NCBI GenBank assembly: GCA_025526935.1
Contig: JAHLKD010000087.1
Location: forward strand, 124,001-188,000
From: Cladochytrium replicatum
Lineage: Eukaryota > Chytridiomycota > Chytridiomycetes > Cladochytriales > Cladochytriaceae
Reading direction: 5' to 3'
DNA: 64,000 nt
The notes beneath the pieces were generated by a model. The model searched no databases and was not told the DNA's origin. It saw only the letters and a list, made by a program, of their open reading frames with translations. The position numbers and the translations under genes are program-made. This document shows positions 53,638-63,069 of the stretch, one piece after another. Position 1 is the first letter of the stretch. Each line of letters opens with the position of its first letter.

Positions 53638-55321
53638 CATCCCTCGAACTACAAAGAAGCGACCGTTGAAACAATCCAGACCATCATCTGAAAGAGAATC
53701 AAGTGCAGAACCTGTGACTGCACCTGAAACATCTCTGGCATCGGGTTCTGAAGTGGAAGAAGCAGAAGTTGGCCTTGATGTCAAATCGACAGATGTCAAA
53801 TCGACAGCTCCTTCAAAGAAACCGGCGCGACGTGGTACTAAAGGGGATGCTGACTATTTGCTCATCGACGGACTCTGTCCTGCTTCAGACATACGACTTT
53901 GGTATCAAAAATTCAAAGCAAGTGGCCACAGCTACGACTCGGAGGACTTCATCAGCAACTGTCAAACAAATCGTGATGAATGCGGCCCAAGATTTGTTCT
54001 TCAAGGGTTGATCAACCGACTTAACTCTGACAGCAAGCTAGTTCGTCAAGCCCTGAACGAAATTCACGATGAATGAAGTGGACGAACGGAGTTCATAACA
54101 GCAGCAAACGCCTATCGTATGGAGTGCTTGAAAAGCTCTTCCTTTCAGAAGGAAACAACATTTCTGGACTTTTACAGGCGGCAGGGACACAAGTATGGCA
54201 TTTGCAGAGGAATGCCTGTCACTGCAAAGGTTGACGAGTTCCAAGCGACCATCAAACGAGCAGATGAGGACCGTGAAAGGACAAAACAGGTCCTCAAACA
54301 ATCAGAACGACTGTTGAACATGACAAAAGATCTTGAAGAGACTGCAATGAATGAGAGAAGGACCCGCATCGCAGCAGAAGTGCGAGAGAAGGCTCTCATT
54401 GATGAATTGGGCAGGGCGGGTGCATTGATTCAGCACGGCGAGCACGAAGAGCTAGCAAGATTCAGGGAGATCACTGCTGCAATGGAAAGGGAGAAGCAGG
54501 CAACTTCCCAGGAGATTTCACAATGGAAATCACGTGTGACCGCCCTGGAGGGAGAGCTTGCTGCTCTGAAACGACAGGCTGGTCATTCAGAAGCTGCAGC
54601 ACCTGCGGTGCCAACATCAACAGGCAGCCCAATAAGCATATCGTCGGCTATCAAGGGGATTGGTAGAATTCCAAAAGTACATCGAACCAGTTCTCCAACG
54701 AGTTCCCTTGCATTGCTTAGCCTGCAGCAGCACCGTCGTACGGCTATCCTTTTGGTGAAAGAGGTCATCCAGGGTATCTGCTTCCAGATGCATAAGATCA
54801 ATGAGGTTATTTATGACCTTAAATTGCCGTCTCTTCCACCATCAATCAAGTACGTCAATGTAAACTACGAAGTCCTCTCCCAAAATGAGTTTTTACGGCC
54901 CATATTTGTTGAATCAGATGATCGCTCAAGCCGAATATCAACTTCAAGTAGCAGTGCTCGGAGCAGCCTTACTCTTCTTAGGGTGCACATTTTGCTCGGA
55001 AACTGGATACGGCACAATAATTTGCTAAGTACGTCTGCCACTATCTATCGCATGTTCAGGGCATTAGTGGATGCTTATCCTTCTGAGTGGCTAAGGTTCT
55101 GGACGGCATACATCGGGCATCTTTCGTCCATAACGCTCCCTGAGGTGGATTGGAAACCTTGGAAGACAGGTTTAGCCAAGGATTTCATGCTTTCAAATGA
55201 CGACATTGATCGGTTCATCAGGACTGGGTTGGCGAAGGACGTAACCAGTGGTGGATGGGACTCTGACGATATGAACCAGATACAGAAGCTGATTTGGGCT
55301 GTTCCACCTATCAACTTGTGA
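53638..55321 (+). pseudogene. U2: second copy of the 560-aa coiled-coil ORF, inactivated
   Basis: Aligns end to end with U1 at roughly 97-98% by eye. The start codon is lost (ATC at 53638-53640 where U1 has ATG), and a TGA at 54074-54076 replaces the Cys codon TGC of U1 (HDEC to HDE stop). No frameshift. It belongs to a ~2.6-kb tandem duplication that includes the upstream array and the GGGTC tail, and it is separated from its upstream array by Copia-E. Confidence 0.9.
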
Positions 55322-55449
55322 TTGTTCAGTGGAGTTTTGTTTCTTTTTACGATAGTGTTTCTAAAATACACACTGTCCACACAGACACAAAGTGTTCATG
55401 TAAATATCCGTGGTCTAACTCAAAGTTCAATCAATCCTCTCCTGGGCAG

Positions 55450-55618
55450 CAAAACCCAGCGGGTCAGGGTCGGGTACGGGTTTCAACCACTTCGGGTCCG
55501 GGTATTCCCTTTGTACCCATCAGTGACCCAGCGGGTCCCCAGACAAACACGACCCGACCCAAAGGGTTTGGTGCGGGTCGCCACTGAAACCCGGACCCGA
55601 CCCGGACCCTCCGAACCT
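55450..55618 (+). repeat. GGGTC-rich palindromic repeat (copy 4, U2 tail)
   Basis: Near-identical to 47680-47845. The direct continuation differs: here it runs into a LINE relic rather than the reverse array. Confidence 0.85.
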
Positions 55619-55625
55619 TAACTGC

Positions 55626-56720
55626 AGACTTTCAATTTTCACATGACATTAGAAATATTAGTTCTATTGGGCGTAACATTGCAGAGTTCCTTCAACTTTG
55701 CCTTTGGATTTTCAGATTTGCTTGCTTGGCTTGTTACTCATCATGTTGATTTGTTAGGTTTAAGAGAAACTCATCACTTAACTTTAGACAGTGTTTCTTC
55801 AGCGTATTTGTTGTTTGATTCTCGTCCTCTCCACCAGACAATCCTTTGGCATCTGGAGTTGTTCTTATTTACCCTCATCATTGCAGTGCTCATCAATTTA
55901 GGTTGATTACATCAGTTCCTTCTGGGTTTGGTTTGTGGTTTAGGTTTCGTCAGGTTGTGATTGGTGGCTTTTATTTTCCCCACGTTGGACTGCAGAAGAT
56001 TGTTTGGGTGCATTATCTGATTTTCCTCAATTTGTTCATGGTCAAACCCTGAATGTCAAGCCTTCATTTCGTTATTTGGGTTGCTTTTCGGAGATACTGG
56101 ATTTGATGTTTCACTGACTGTTTCCCATCGACTTGCTAAAGCGCATGCAGCTTCTTTACTTTGCTTTCTTTTTCAAGATGTTTCGTTCTCATTCTTGGGT
56201 TGTGGTTCGTCATTTGTTTCTGTCTTTTATTCGACCTACGCTTGAATTTGGTTAATATGTTATTCTTCCCTCTGTTGCTGTTTGCAAACCAGTCAGACTT
56301 TTATTCACCAAAGTTTGTGCCGATTTCTTCACCAATTAGCTTCATCTGCCTGTGGTGCTATAGCTGCTAGCTTTGCTCCCCTTGCATCTGCCCACCCTCA
56401 TGCAATAGCAATTACTCCTCCATGCTTCCCTATTTTGTCAATCTTGAGGCTTCTGCAGTATCGTCTTTGACGTTTGTTTTATCACCCCCGCAAGCAGTGT
56501 TGTCGCTGCCGTGCTGCAGCTCTCTCTAGATCTCATGTTTCAGAATGTTTACGTCTTGATCTATTGTTGCCTATTCCTATTTGCAGCTTCCGCTTGATGT
56601 TGCAATTGATAGCCTTTGTCCACTTTGCATTGTCAACCCACAAATCTTGCACGGTGGTAACTCGTTTTTTCGCTGTCTTCACAAGATTTGGCTTCACTGT
56701 ATCAGTCTGCCATTAGAAAT
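55626..56720 (+). pseudogene. Non-LTR (LINE) endonuclease relic
   Basis: Pieces of an APE-type endonuclease in shifting frames: ISSIGRNIAEFLQLCLWIF near 55655, DLLGLRETHHLTLDSVSSAY near 55745, SGVVLIYPHHCSAHQFRLIT near 55849, LWFRFRQVVIGGFYFPHVGL near 55930. The GDFN motif is not found. 56100-56720 carries further decayed coding sequence (frames to 80 codons) that may be the rest of ORF2, but no RT motif is recognisable. Confidence 0.6.
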
Positions 56721-58055
56721 TTCTCATCTCCCTTTTGGCCCTGCATTTGTGGATCTTTAACGTTTTCTTTTTTCATTATTTATTACTCACCTTTTTTGGC
56801 ACCTTGTGTGCTATATAAATAAATATTGTAAAAATATAATAAATAAAATACCTTGTTTATTATATTTCCTATTTTAGACAAACGTTTGTTTAAGGGGAAA
56901 GTGATGGAAACTTGATGGAATGTGCAGGATTTTACGTTGGGGAATATTCTAGCTCGGAGCTTCATTCCGCTCAATATACTTGAAGATCTTCCACCCCACA
57001 AGTTTGTCAGATAGAAGGACTGTGGGCTTGTTCATGAGCCATTCAGAGTGAATGGGCATAGAGTGGTGGTAGTGTGTCTCAACTAGGTCAAGCTTCCAAA
57101 TTTATAACTCGTGCATTATAAGAACACCTGACAAACATGATGTGAAACCCCTTCCAATTAGCACTTTTTGGAACAAAATATCCTCTCTATTGCTTCAAGA
57201 AAGTTAGACTCACTGACTTGTGATCCAAATTATCAGTGTGCCTTAAGCATGTTTTGTTCCAGCCAGTTGCCCACTTTGAAAACTTTACTGCTTGTATCTA
57301 GAAAGTTACAGTTCACTGCCAATAGTTACCAGAAGTGAATGATAAAATCGCTCATCACCACTGACATCTTTGGCAGGGTAGTCCACGTTCCCTCCAGCTC
57401 TGTCTTCATCGTTATTGTTGCTGTACATCAGCACAATCCTGCTTCTATTTAAATCCAATAAAGGTCGCGTACATTCAGCTTTCGTGGCTGCCCAACAACC
57501 AGTTTCACCTTCAGGTTTGGCTGTGTTGTTTTGTTGAATTTTAAGTTTTCTTCATAAAAGTTTTGCTTAGGAGAAAAGAACTTGCAGTGCAAAAGATATT
57601 ACTGACTGTGAGTTTAACGGAACGTGATGAAAACTTGATGGAATGAGCAGGATTTTATGTTGGGGAAAGTTCTAGCACTTTGGATTGATTTAAAAGCGGA
57701 GCGCATGCCGCTCAATACACTTGAAGATCTTCCGCTCAATCCTCCATTCTCCAAAACCCAACATGTTTGAACCAACGGCCATTTGCAGTAATATTATTAA
57801 AAAAGAGTTGTGCAAAATTGTTCTGATATGTTTTGGAAGGTGCAACAGGCAAACTTACGACTGAAAAGTGCAGTGATCACGCGAGATCTCAAACATATTA
57901 CAGTGGAATATCCTCAATTTCTGCTTCGGATACTCTCTTCTTTAGTAAATCATGATCACGGTCCAAGTTCGCATTTCATCTTTGTCTCCCAGCATGACTT
58001 TTCATATCTCCCTAGCCCAGGCTCTAATAATTGACAGTCAAAATCGACACAGATT
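56721..58055. other. AT-rich intergenic region with a diverged segment pair and an LTR-like remnant
   Basis: 56899-57000 and 57615-57745 are a diverged direct repeat (shared TGATGGAATG, GCAGGATTTTA, GTTGGGGAA, CCGCTCAATA, ACTTGAAGATCTTCC). 57534-57592 resembles 40140-40205. A small plus frame at 57810-58034 has no recognisable similarity. No gene is supported. Confidence 0.5.
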
Positions 58056-58079
58056 CCAAGTACCACGACTTTGGCTTTG

Positions 58080-59571
58080 ATGGAGCAGCCAATTCAAGAC
58101 CTGCGTCGCTCTCAGTCACAGCAAGCTGGACAGTTCGAGGAGATTGAAGTCCAGCAAGCAGAAGAATGCGATCCCGAGATAGAACCGTTTCTTCAGACCG
58201 ATCCGTTTTTTGGGCTTCGCTCACTGGATGTGTCCGAACGGCATGCTAAATTTGGTTACAATGGTACTCGTACTGAAGTCGAGTGCACCGCAACGGTGAA
58301 GCAAGTCGTGAGATTGACGCAAGTGACTTGGTTGTCGGTGACACCATTGTGCTCAGGTAAATGATCCTCCTGCCTGAGCAAATGATTTAGATTATTCATA
58401 GGCTTGTAAACTTTGTACCCGCTGATGCACGACTGCTCGGTTTCACTGCGATTGCTCGCCGTGGGAGCATGATCCGTGAAAAAGCGGACGGCGTGAACGA
58501 TGCACCGGCGTTAAAGAAAGCAGATTTTGGGATTGCTGTAGCTGTGAGTAAAGATTTTGTGCATTTTGAGGTCTTTTTCATTTCCCAAACGCTCAGGGAG
58601 CAACTGATGCTGCCCGGTCTGCAGCAGACCGTCCTGATGTCGCGGGCATCGGACGGGATCCGAACCTCCCGCCAGATCTTCCAGGTGAAAGAAAGATAAA
58701 GAAGTCAAAACACCAGCATGTTGAATTGATTTAGCAGCGAATGCGATCTTACTCTCTGCGCGGAATTGCGAGCACCTTCCTCATCTTCTTCATTTCGATC
58801 GTGGTATGGAGCTTCTCCCTCCCAGACATTCTCATTACACTTCTAGCCGTTCTTAACGATGCAGCAACACTGGTCATCTCAGTGGATACGGCAATTGTAT
58901 CCCCAAGGCCCGACAAGTGGCGATTTGGACAGGTAATGCAACAAACCATCGCTGGAGCGTCTAATGTTCGAATTCATTTCTAGCTCGTGATGCTCTCCTG
59001 TATTCTAGGTGCTCTCCTGGCATGCTTGTCTTTCGCTCAGTTCTTGGTTGCACGCATTTCAATTCTCCACACCACGCATCCAGTCCATAATGTACCTGCA
59101 AATAAGCTCGTCTCCGCACTTTGTGATCTTCTCGACTCGCGTTCCATTCACTAGGTTCTGGAAGAGCCTACCGTCATTGCTGTTTACCTTCGTGATCGTT
59201 GCTACACAAATAGAAGCATTGATGATCGCGATGTTTGGTGCGGAAGCCTTTGGAGCAGCGTCGGTGTAAGCCGAATCTCGAGCCACAGCCTGAAGACTAA
59301 ACATTTTGCAATCAGCGGATGGGGTTGGGGTTTCGCAGCGCTCGCCATTTCAGGAGTGACATTCATGTTGCTTGATGCAGTGAAAGTTTGGGTTGTGAGG
59401 ATGTGGTCGTTCGAACTAACGGCAAAACTGTGGACGACGCCTGCAAGATGTAGGTTGCTAGCTCCCCGAAAAGAGCTCCTGAAGACTCGACAGCTTGTAC
59501 GAAGCTGGCGATCCGCAGCGCTGGCCGTCATCTTTGTGGAGGAGTTGCGTCGGAGAACTCGAAAGCAATGA
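58080..59571 (+). pseudogene. Plasma-membrane H+-ATPase (PMA1-type) remnant lacking the catalytic core
   Basis: N-terminal part: MEQPIQDLRRSQSQ, LQTDPFFGL, ERHAKFGYNGTR. Actuator domain: ASDLVVGDTIVL, then after an intron (58357-58401) VNFVPADARLLGF. This runs straight into RRGSMIREKADGVNDAPALK near 58465, so everything between, including the DKTGT phosphorylation site and nucleotide-binding domain, is absent. Then GATDAARSAAD, a 2-bp frameshift near 58632, SDGIRTSRQIF, and membrane segments RMRSYSLRGIASTFLIFFIS and LPDILITLLAVLNDAATLVI. Later frameshifts occur near 59090 and 59150. Introns are still recognisable (58547-58597, 58685-58737, 58936-58983). Known role of the intact family: proton pumping. 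This copy cannot pump. Confidence 0.85.
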
Positions 59572-59689
59572 AAAGCAATTACTCCAAATTGATGAAACCT
59601 AATACATTCAACTCGACAGAAAACACAATTCTCAAAAAATAATTAAACAAGCCTTGACCTTCTGAAACAGAGTACCTTTAAGGAATATA

Positions 59690-60140
59690 GCAGGTTTCAC
59701 CATTTGGGAAAGCAAATTTCGTTACGACCCTCTTACCACCATCGCCATCCCGACGACTAGGAGTGCCCTGCCATATCCACCGAGTTTGTGGGATCCAAGC
59801 GAAATGGGACGGACGCACCACGGTATGTACAACTTTTCCGCTTCGGAGGGCGTGCATGATCAGTCTGTGGTGTAGTAAAGAGATGATTCGCGCATGTTGC
59901 AAAACAAAAGCTCTTGACGCACTTACGCTCCATCAACTGTTTGCAGTGGAATACATTTCCAACATCATGAGGCTCTCGAAGCGCATCCCGATGTATGATA
60001 ATCCGCTGGAACATACACTTTTTGCCTTCTCGAGAGCGAGCCCGAAAGCAAAGAGCAACGCCAACTGCCGCAGAAGAGGTCCACGGTCATGCTTAAACAA
60101 AGCAGGGGCTTCACGTACAGTGGCTTTCGCTGTGAACTTG
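59690..60140 (-). pseudogene. Decayed copy of the YeeE/YedE transporter 5' half
   Basis: Minus-strand pieces match exons 1-2 of the intact paralogue at 60646-62032: FGLALEKAK and MRFESLMMLEMYSTAN (about 60055-59950) against FGFALEKAK and MRFKSFIMVEMFLTAT, then LRSGKVVHTVVRP (about 59860-59820) against LRSAKIVDVAIRP. Frames are broken, and exon 3 with the Cys-bearing motifs is missing. Confidence 0.65.
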
Positions 60141-60146
60141 ATATGA

Positions 60147-60645
60147 GGGTCGAGAAGAAAGCACCGCGGACTTAGTTTCTCATTTATCCAACCTCTTAAT
60201 CAATTGTCTCATTTATCCAGCCTCTTAATCAATGGCATGGTGGGTCCGTCCGTGACACTGGCCCAATACTTTAGACCATGATGGAAGATCGCACTTGACC
60301 CTGCCATAATTAATAGGACTGAGAACGCAGACACTAAAACATTTTCATTGTTTGAAGAGCAAGATGGGTGTTCGAACTTTGGATAACAATGGTTTCGATC
60401 GCAATCTTAAAGGCAAAATGACATCACTTAATCCGAAATTTGGCGAGCGCCCCACTTTGTTTTGGTCTTTGTTGACGCTATATTGCTAAAAAAAAGAAAC
60501 ACGGTGTTTTTGTTTTTTTAACATTCATAGTAACACCTTGTTCTTTGAGAGCATACTCAGAGGAAGTGTGTCAATTATCTTCCCAAAATAATGTGGTGTT
60601 TTAGTATAAGTAGCGACAAATTCCAACAAGAAAAAAGAAAGCATT
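60147..60645. other. Intergenic between the two YeeE copies
   Basis: Contains the 27-bp direct repeat at 60178-60233 and A/T homopolymers near 60490 and 60515. No coding signal. Confidence 0.5.
60178..60233 (+). repeat. 27-bp direct repeat, two copies
   Basis: TCTCATTTATCC(A/G)CCTCTTAATCAAT-type units at 60178-60204 and 60207-60233, separated by TG. Confidence 0.85.
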
Positions 60646-62032
60646 TCAGTAGATGATGTTCGCGGCCCCTATGGCGCCAGCAAACATGGCCGCGACCGTG
60701 ATCGCGCTCGCCGTCGACAGCGACGCGACCCCGCTGATCCCATGGCCGCTCGTACAGCCCTCCGCAACCCTCGCGCCAAAAAGCAACAGCACTCCCCCGA
60801 CGAACGCCCTCACCGCGTCGTCGCCGAGCACGCGGCTCCTCGGCGCGGTCGCGAGGTGGGCGGCGTCCAGCGCGCCGCCGAGGAGCGCCGAAGCGTACGC
60901 GCCCGCGACGACGCCGGCGGAGTTGAGGAGCTTGGTCGTGGCGTCGTGCCAGTCCGAGTTTGTTGTGAGGGTCGGGACGTTGGCGCAGGCCGAGGCGCGG
61001 ACGCGCCAGCTCGGGTCGAGGTGTTTGAGGAGGGTGCTTGCGAGGACTGCGTAGGAGGTGGATGCGCCGAGGGGGGTCGAGAGGAGGAGGAGGGACATGG
61101 ATTGCGCCAGGGTGACTGCGAGACCGCCTACGATCGGGTGCCACGCGAACGCGCTCAGGTCGGCCCGCGTAGCAGAGGGGTGGTCCAGAAAGATGGTCGG
61201 TACTGTGACGTTGTTGGGGCTTGTGGAGAGGCGGGCGGTGTATGCGCGCTGGAGCTGTGCGGGCCAAGATGCTGTTTTTGCGGCGATGGCGACGGCGGCG
61301 GCGAGGGTCGAGGCGAACGCGAGGACGAAGAACGAGGTGGTGGTGGTGCTGTCGTTGGTGAGGCCGAGGGATTTTGGGAGGGATGAGGTGGGTGATTTTT
61401 TGCCGTAGTCTGGGAGCTTGCGTGCGAGAAAGTCATTGAGGTACGGCCAGATCAGGCTGCCGCAGAAAGCCCCGCTGAGGACAAAGCTTGAGTAGCGGAC
61501 GCCGGTCGCCGCTTGGACCAGGACTGTGCCCGGGCATGCCCCTTACATAAAGTGTGTTGTTAGTTTTATTGAGAAAATGCAGTATTTTTCCATAGGTTTA
61601 ATGTTTTTCTACCTGCAATTCCCATTCCAACTCCCAGCACCAAACCCCCAAGAGCGTTCCTGCCGTATCCACGGAGGTACCCCAGTCCAAGCGAGATCGG
61701 CGGGCGGATCGCGACGTCTACAATCTTTGCGCTCCGAAGCAAGTGAATCACAACTCTAGTTAAAAAAAAAAGCCATGTCCATAGTTGTTCTGTCATGACA
61801 AGCCAGGTTTACGAAGCAACCGTGAACAAACTCACGCTCCGCCTAATGTTGCAGTGAGGAACATTTCCACCATGATGAAGCTCTTGAAGCGCATCTGGTC
61901 GATGATCACGCTCGGGAGGTACACTTTGGCCTTCTCGAGTGCGAACCCGAAGGCGAACCCGACGGCGGCGGAGGATGACCAGGCTCGCAGGCGGTTGACT
62001 GGAAGAGGAAGGGTGTTCGTTGTTGCCGACAT
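60646..62032 (-). CDS. YeeE/YedE-family sulfur-compound (thiosulfate) transporter, 3 exons
   Basis: Exons 61836-62032, 61613-61755 and 60646-61541 join in frame to 411 aa (introns 80 and 71 bp, GT..AG). ATG at 62030-62032 (MSATTNTLPLPVNRLRAWSS). Family landmarks: AAVGFAFGFALEKAKVY, LGYLRGYGRNALGGLVLGVG, the Cys motif IAGACPGTVLVQAATG across the exon 2/3 junction, AFCGSLIWPYLNDFLARKLP, and the signature GGVLLLFGARVAEGCTSGHG near the C-terminus. Many hydrophobic segments predict a multi-pass membrane protein. In bacterial YeeE/TsuA, conserved Cys residues in such motifs relay thiosulfate, and the equivalents are present here. Exon 3 is GC-rich (about 65%) compared with neighbours. Bacterial-type family, possibly acquired by transfer but now carrying introns. 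Confidence 0.88.
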
Positions 62033-62553
62033 GATTATGACGCAGATCAGGGCGAGTTTTCGACGCTGTGATTCTTATAGTTGAAAAATTAGTAAAATGC
62101 AAAAACACGGGTGGGAATGTGATATTTTGGGTTGTGCCTCAGGATTTGTAATCACCAACCTGGGGCAAGGAACATATTGGGAGGCAGTTTTTAATATTGT
62201 GACAGTGCGAGAATGCATTGGAAACGCACTGCATCTTGAGCGTCAAAGCGTTGGTAGCAACAGTTACTTGAGCGGGTGTTGAGCGGTTGTTTGAACCAAA
62301 TTTTGACATTGCAGTGTGGGGTAGGATTACAAATCCAAAGCTACGTGTGGTTTGAGATAAGAATTTCACGGAGGGTATTTTATTTGAGCATCATGCACGC
62401 AACTTTCCGCAAGTGGGACGATCCCTACGATTGTTTTGATCCTACACCACATATCGTGCCGCCGCAATATCGTCAGCAAAATCCATACATATAAACTTTC
62501 TCAGATCAGATGTCGTTTCTCGCACTCCAAACACTGTAATCACCATAGTCCCA
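62033..62553. other. Intergenic: upstream of the YeeE gene, downstream of LSM4
   Basis: No frame over 76 codons with protein-like composition. It should contain the YeeE promoter (next to 62032) and the LSM4 3' end (next to 62554), but no specific element can be named. Confidence 0.5.
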
Positions 62554-63011
62554 CTACCTTCCTCCACGACCCCTCCCGCGATCCTGCCCACCACCACCGC
62601 GTCCCCCGCCCCTATAATTCCCAGGTCCGCCGCCACGTCCCCTGTTCCCACCACTACCCTGTCCTCCTCTTCCTCCACCACCGCCCTGTCTGTTATGATA
62701 CTGATCTTCTCTGACAGTGTCGACGACCGCGTCTGGTATACGGAGGTACTTGATCGTAGCGCCGCGGATGTAGACTTCAGGCAGTTTCCAGAAACGTTCT
62801 CCGTCTGGGGCTGTGACGATGACGCCTTTGAGGTTGATGTTCATCCAGTTGTCGCAGTTGACCAGGTGGCCGTTGTATGTTTCTCCTAAGCGAGTCATAA
62901 GCAATTCCCATTGAATCAGATTCAACTTGGAGTTCTAGTTTGCATACCCGTCTTGAGTTCGAGCAGCACTGGCTGTCCCTGGGCAGCGTTGAGCAGCGAG
63001 AGCGGGAGCAT
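62554..63011 (-). CDS. LSM4: U6 snRNA-associated Sm-like protein LSm4, 2 exons
   Basis: Exon 1 62948-63011 and exon 2 62554-62885 join across a 62-bp GT..AG intron to 131 aa. [20 protein letters not shown], then [40 protein letters not shown] and the Gly/Arg-rich tail (RGG type) from about residue 90 match LSm4 throughout, with both Sm motifs complete. Known role: part of the LSm1-7 ring in mRNA decapping and the LSm2-8 ring on U6 snRNA. The RGG tail in other species supports P-body formation. Divergent from RPA43 with only 58 bp between start codons. Confidence 0.95.
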
Positions 63012-63069
63012 TTTTGGGAGGTGAGGGTTGTGGCTTGACAATTGAAAACACGAATTTTTTGAATGGGAG
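63012..63069. promoter_or_regulatory. Shared bidirectional promoter region of LSM4 and RPA43
   Basis: 58 bp between the two ATGs (63 to 73 bp if the next RPA43 ATG at 63085 is used). It contains GTGAGGGTTGTGG and an AT-rich patch (GAATTTTTTGAATG) but no clear TATA box. Promoter function is inferred from the head-to-head arrangement. Confidence 0.5.

Noticed and set aside
57810-58034. 74-codon frame upstream of the H+-ATPase remnant as its first exon
   Set aside because: No similarity to H+-ATPase N-termini, and no convincing splice donor joins it.
60575-61386. Long reading frames on both strands over the YeeE exon 3 (230 and 214 codons)
   Set aside because: They are alternative frames of a GC-rich exon; only the frame with GCTSGHG and ACPGT motifs continues across splice sites.
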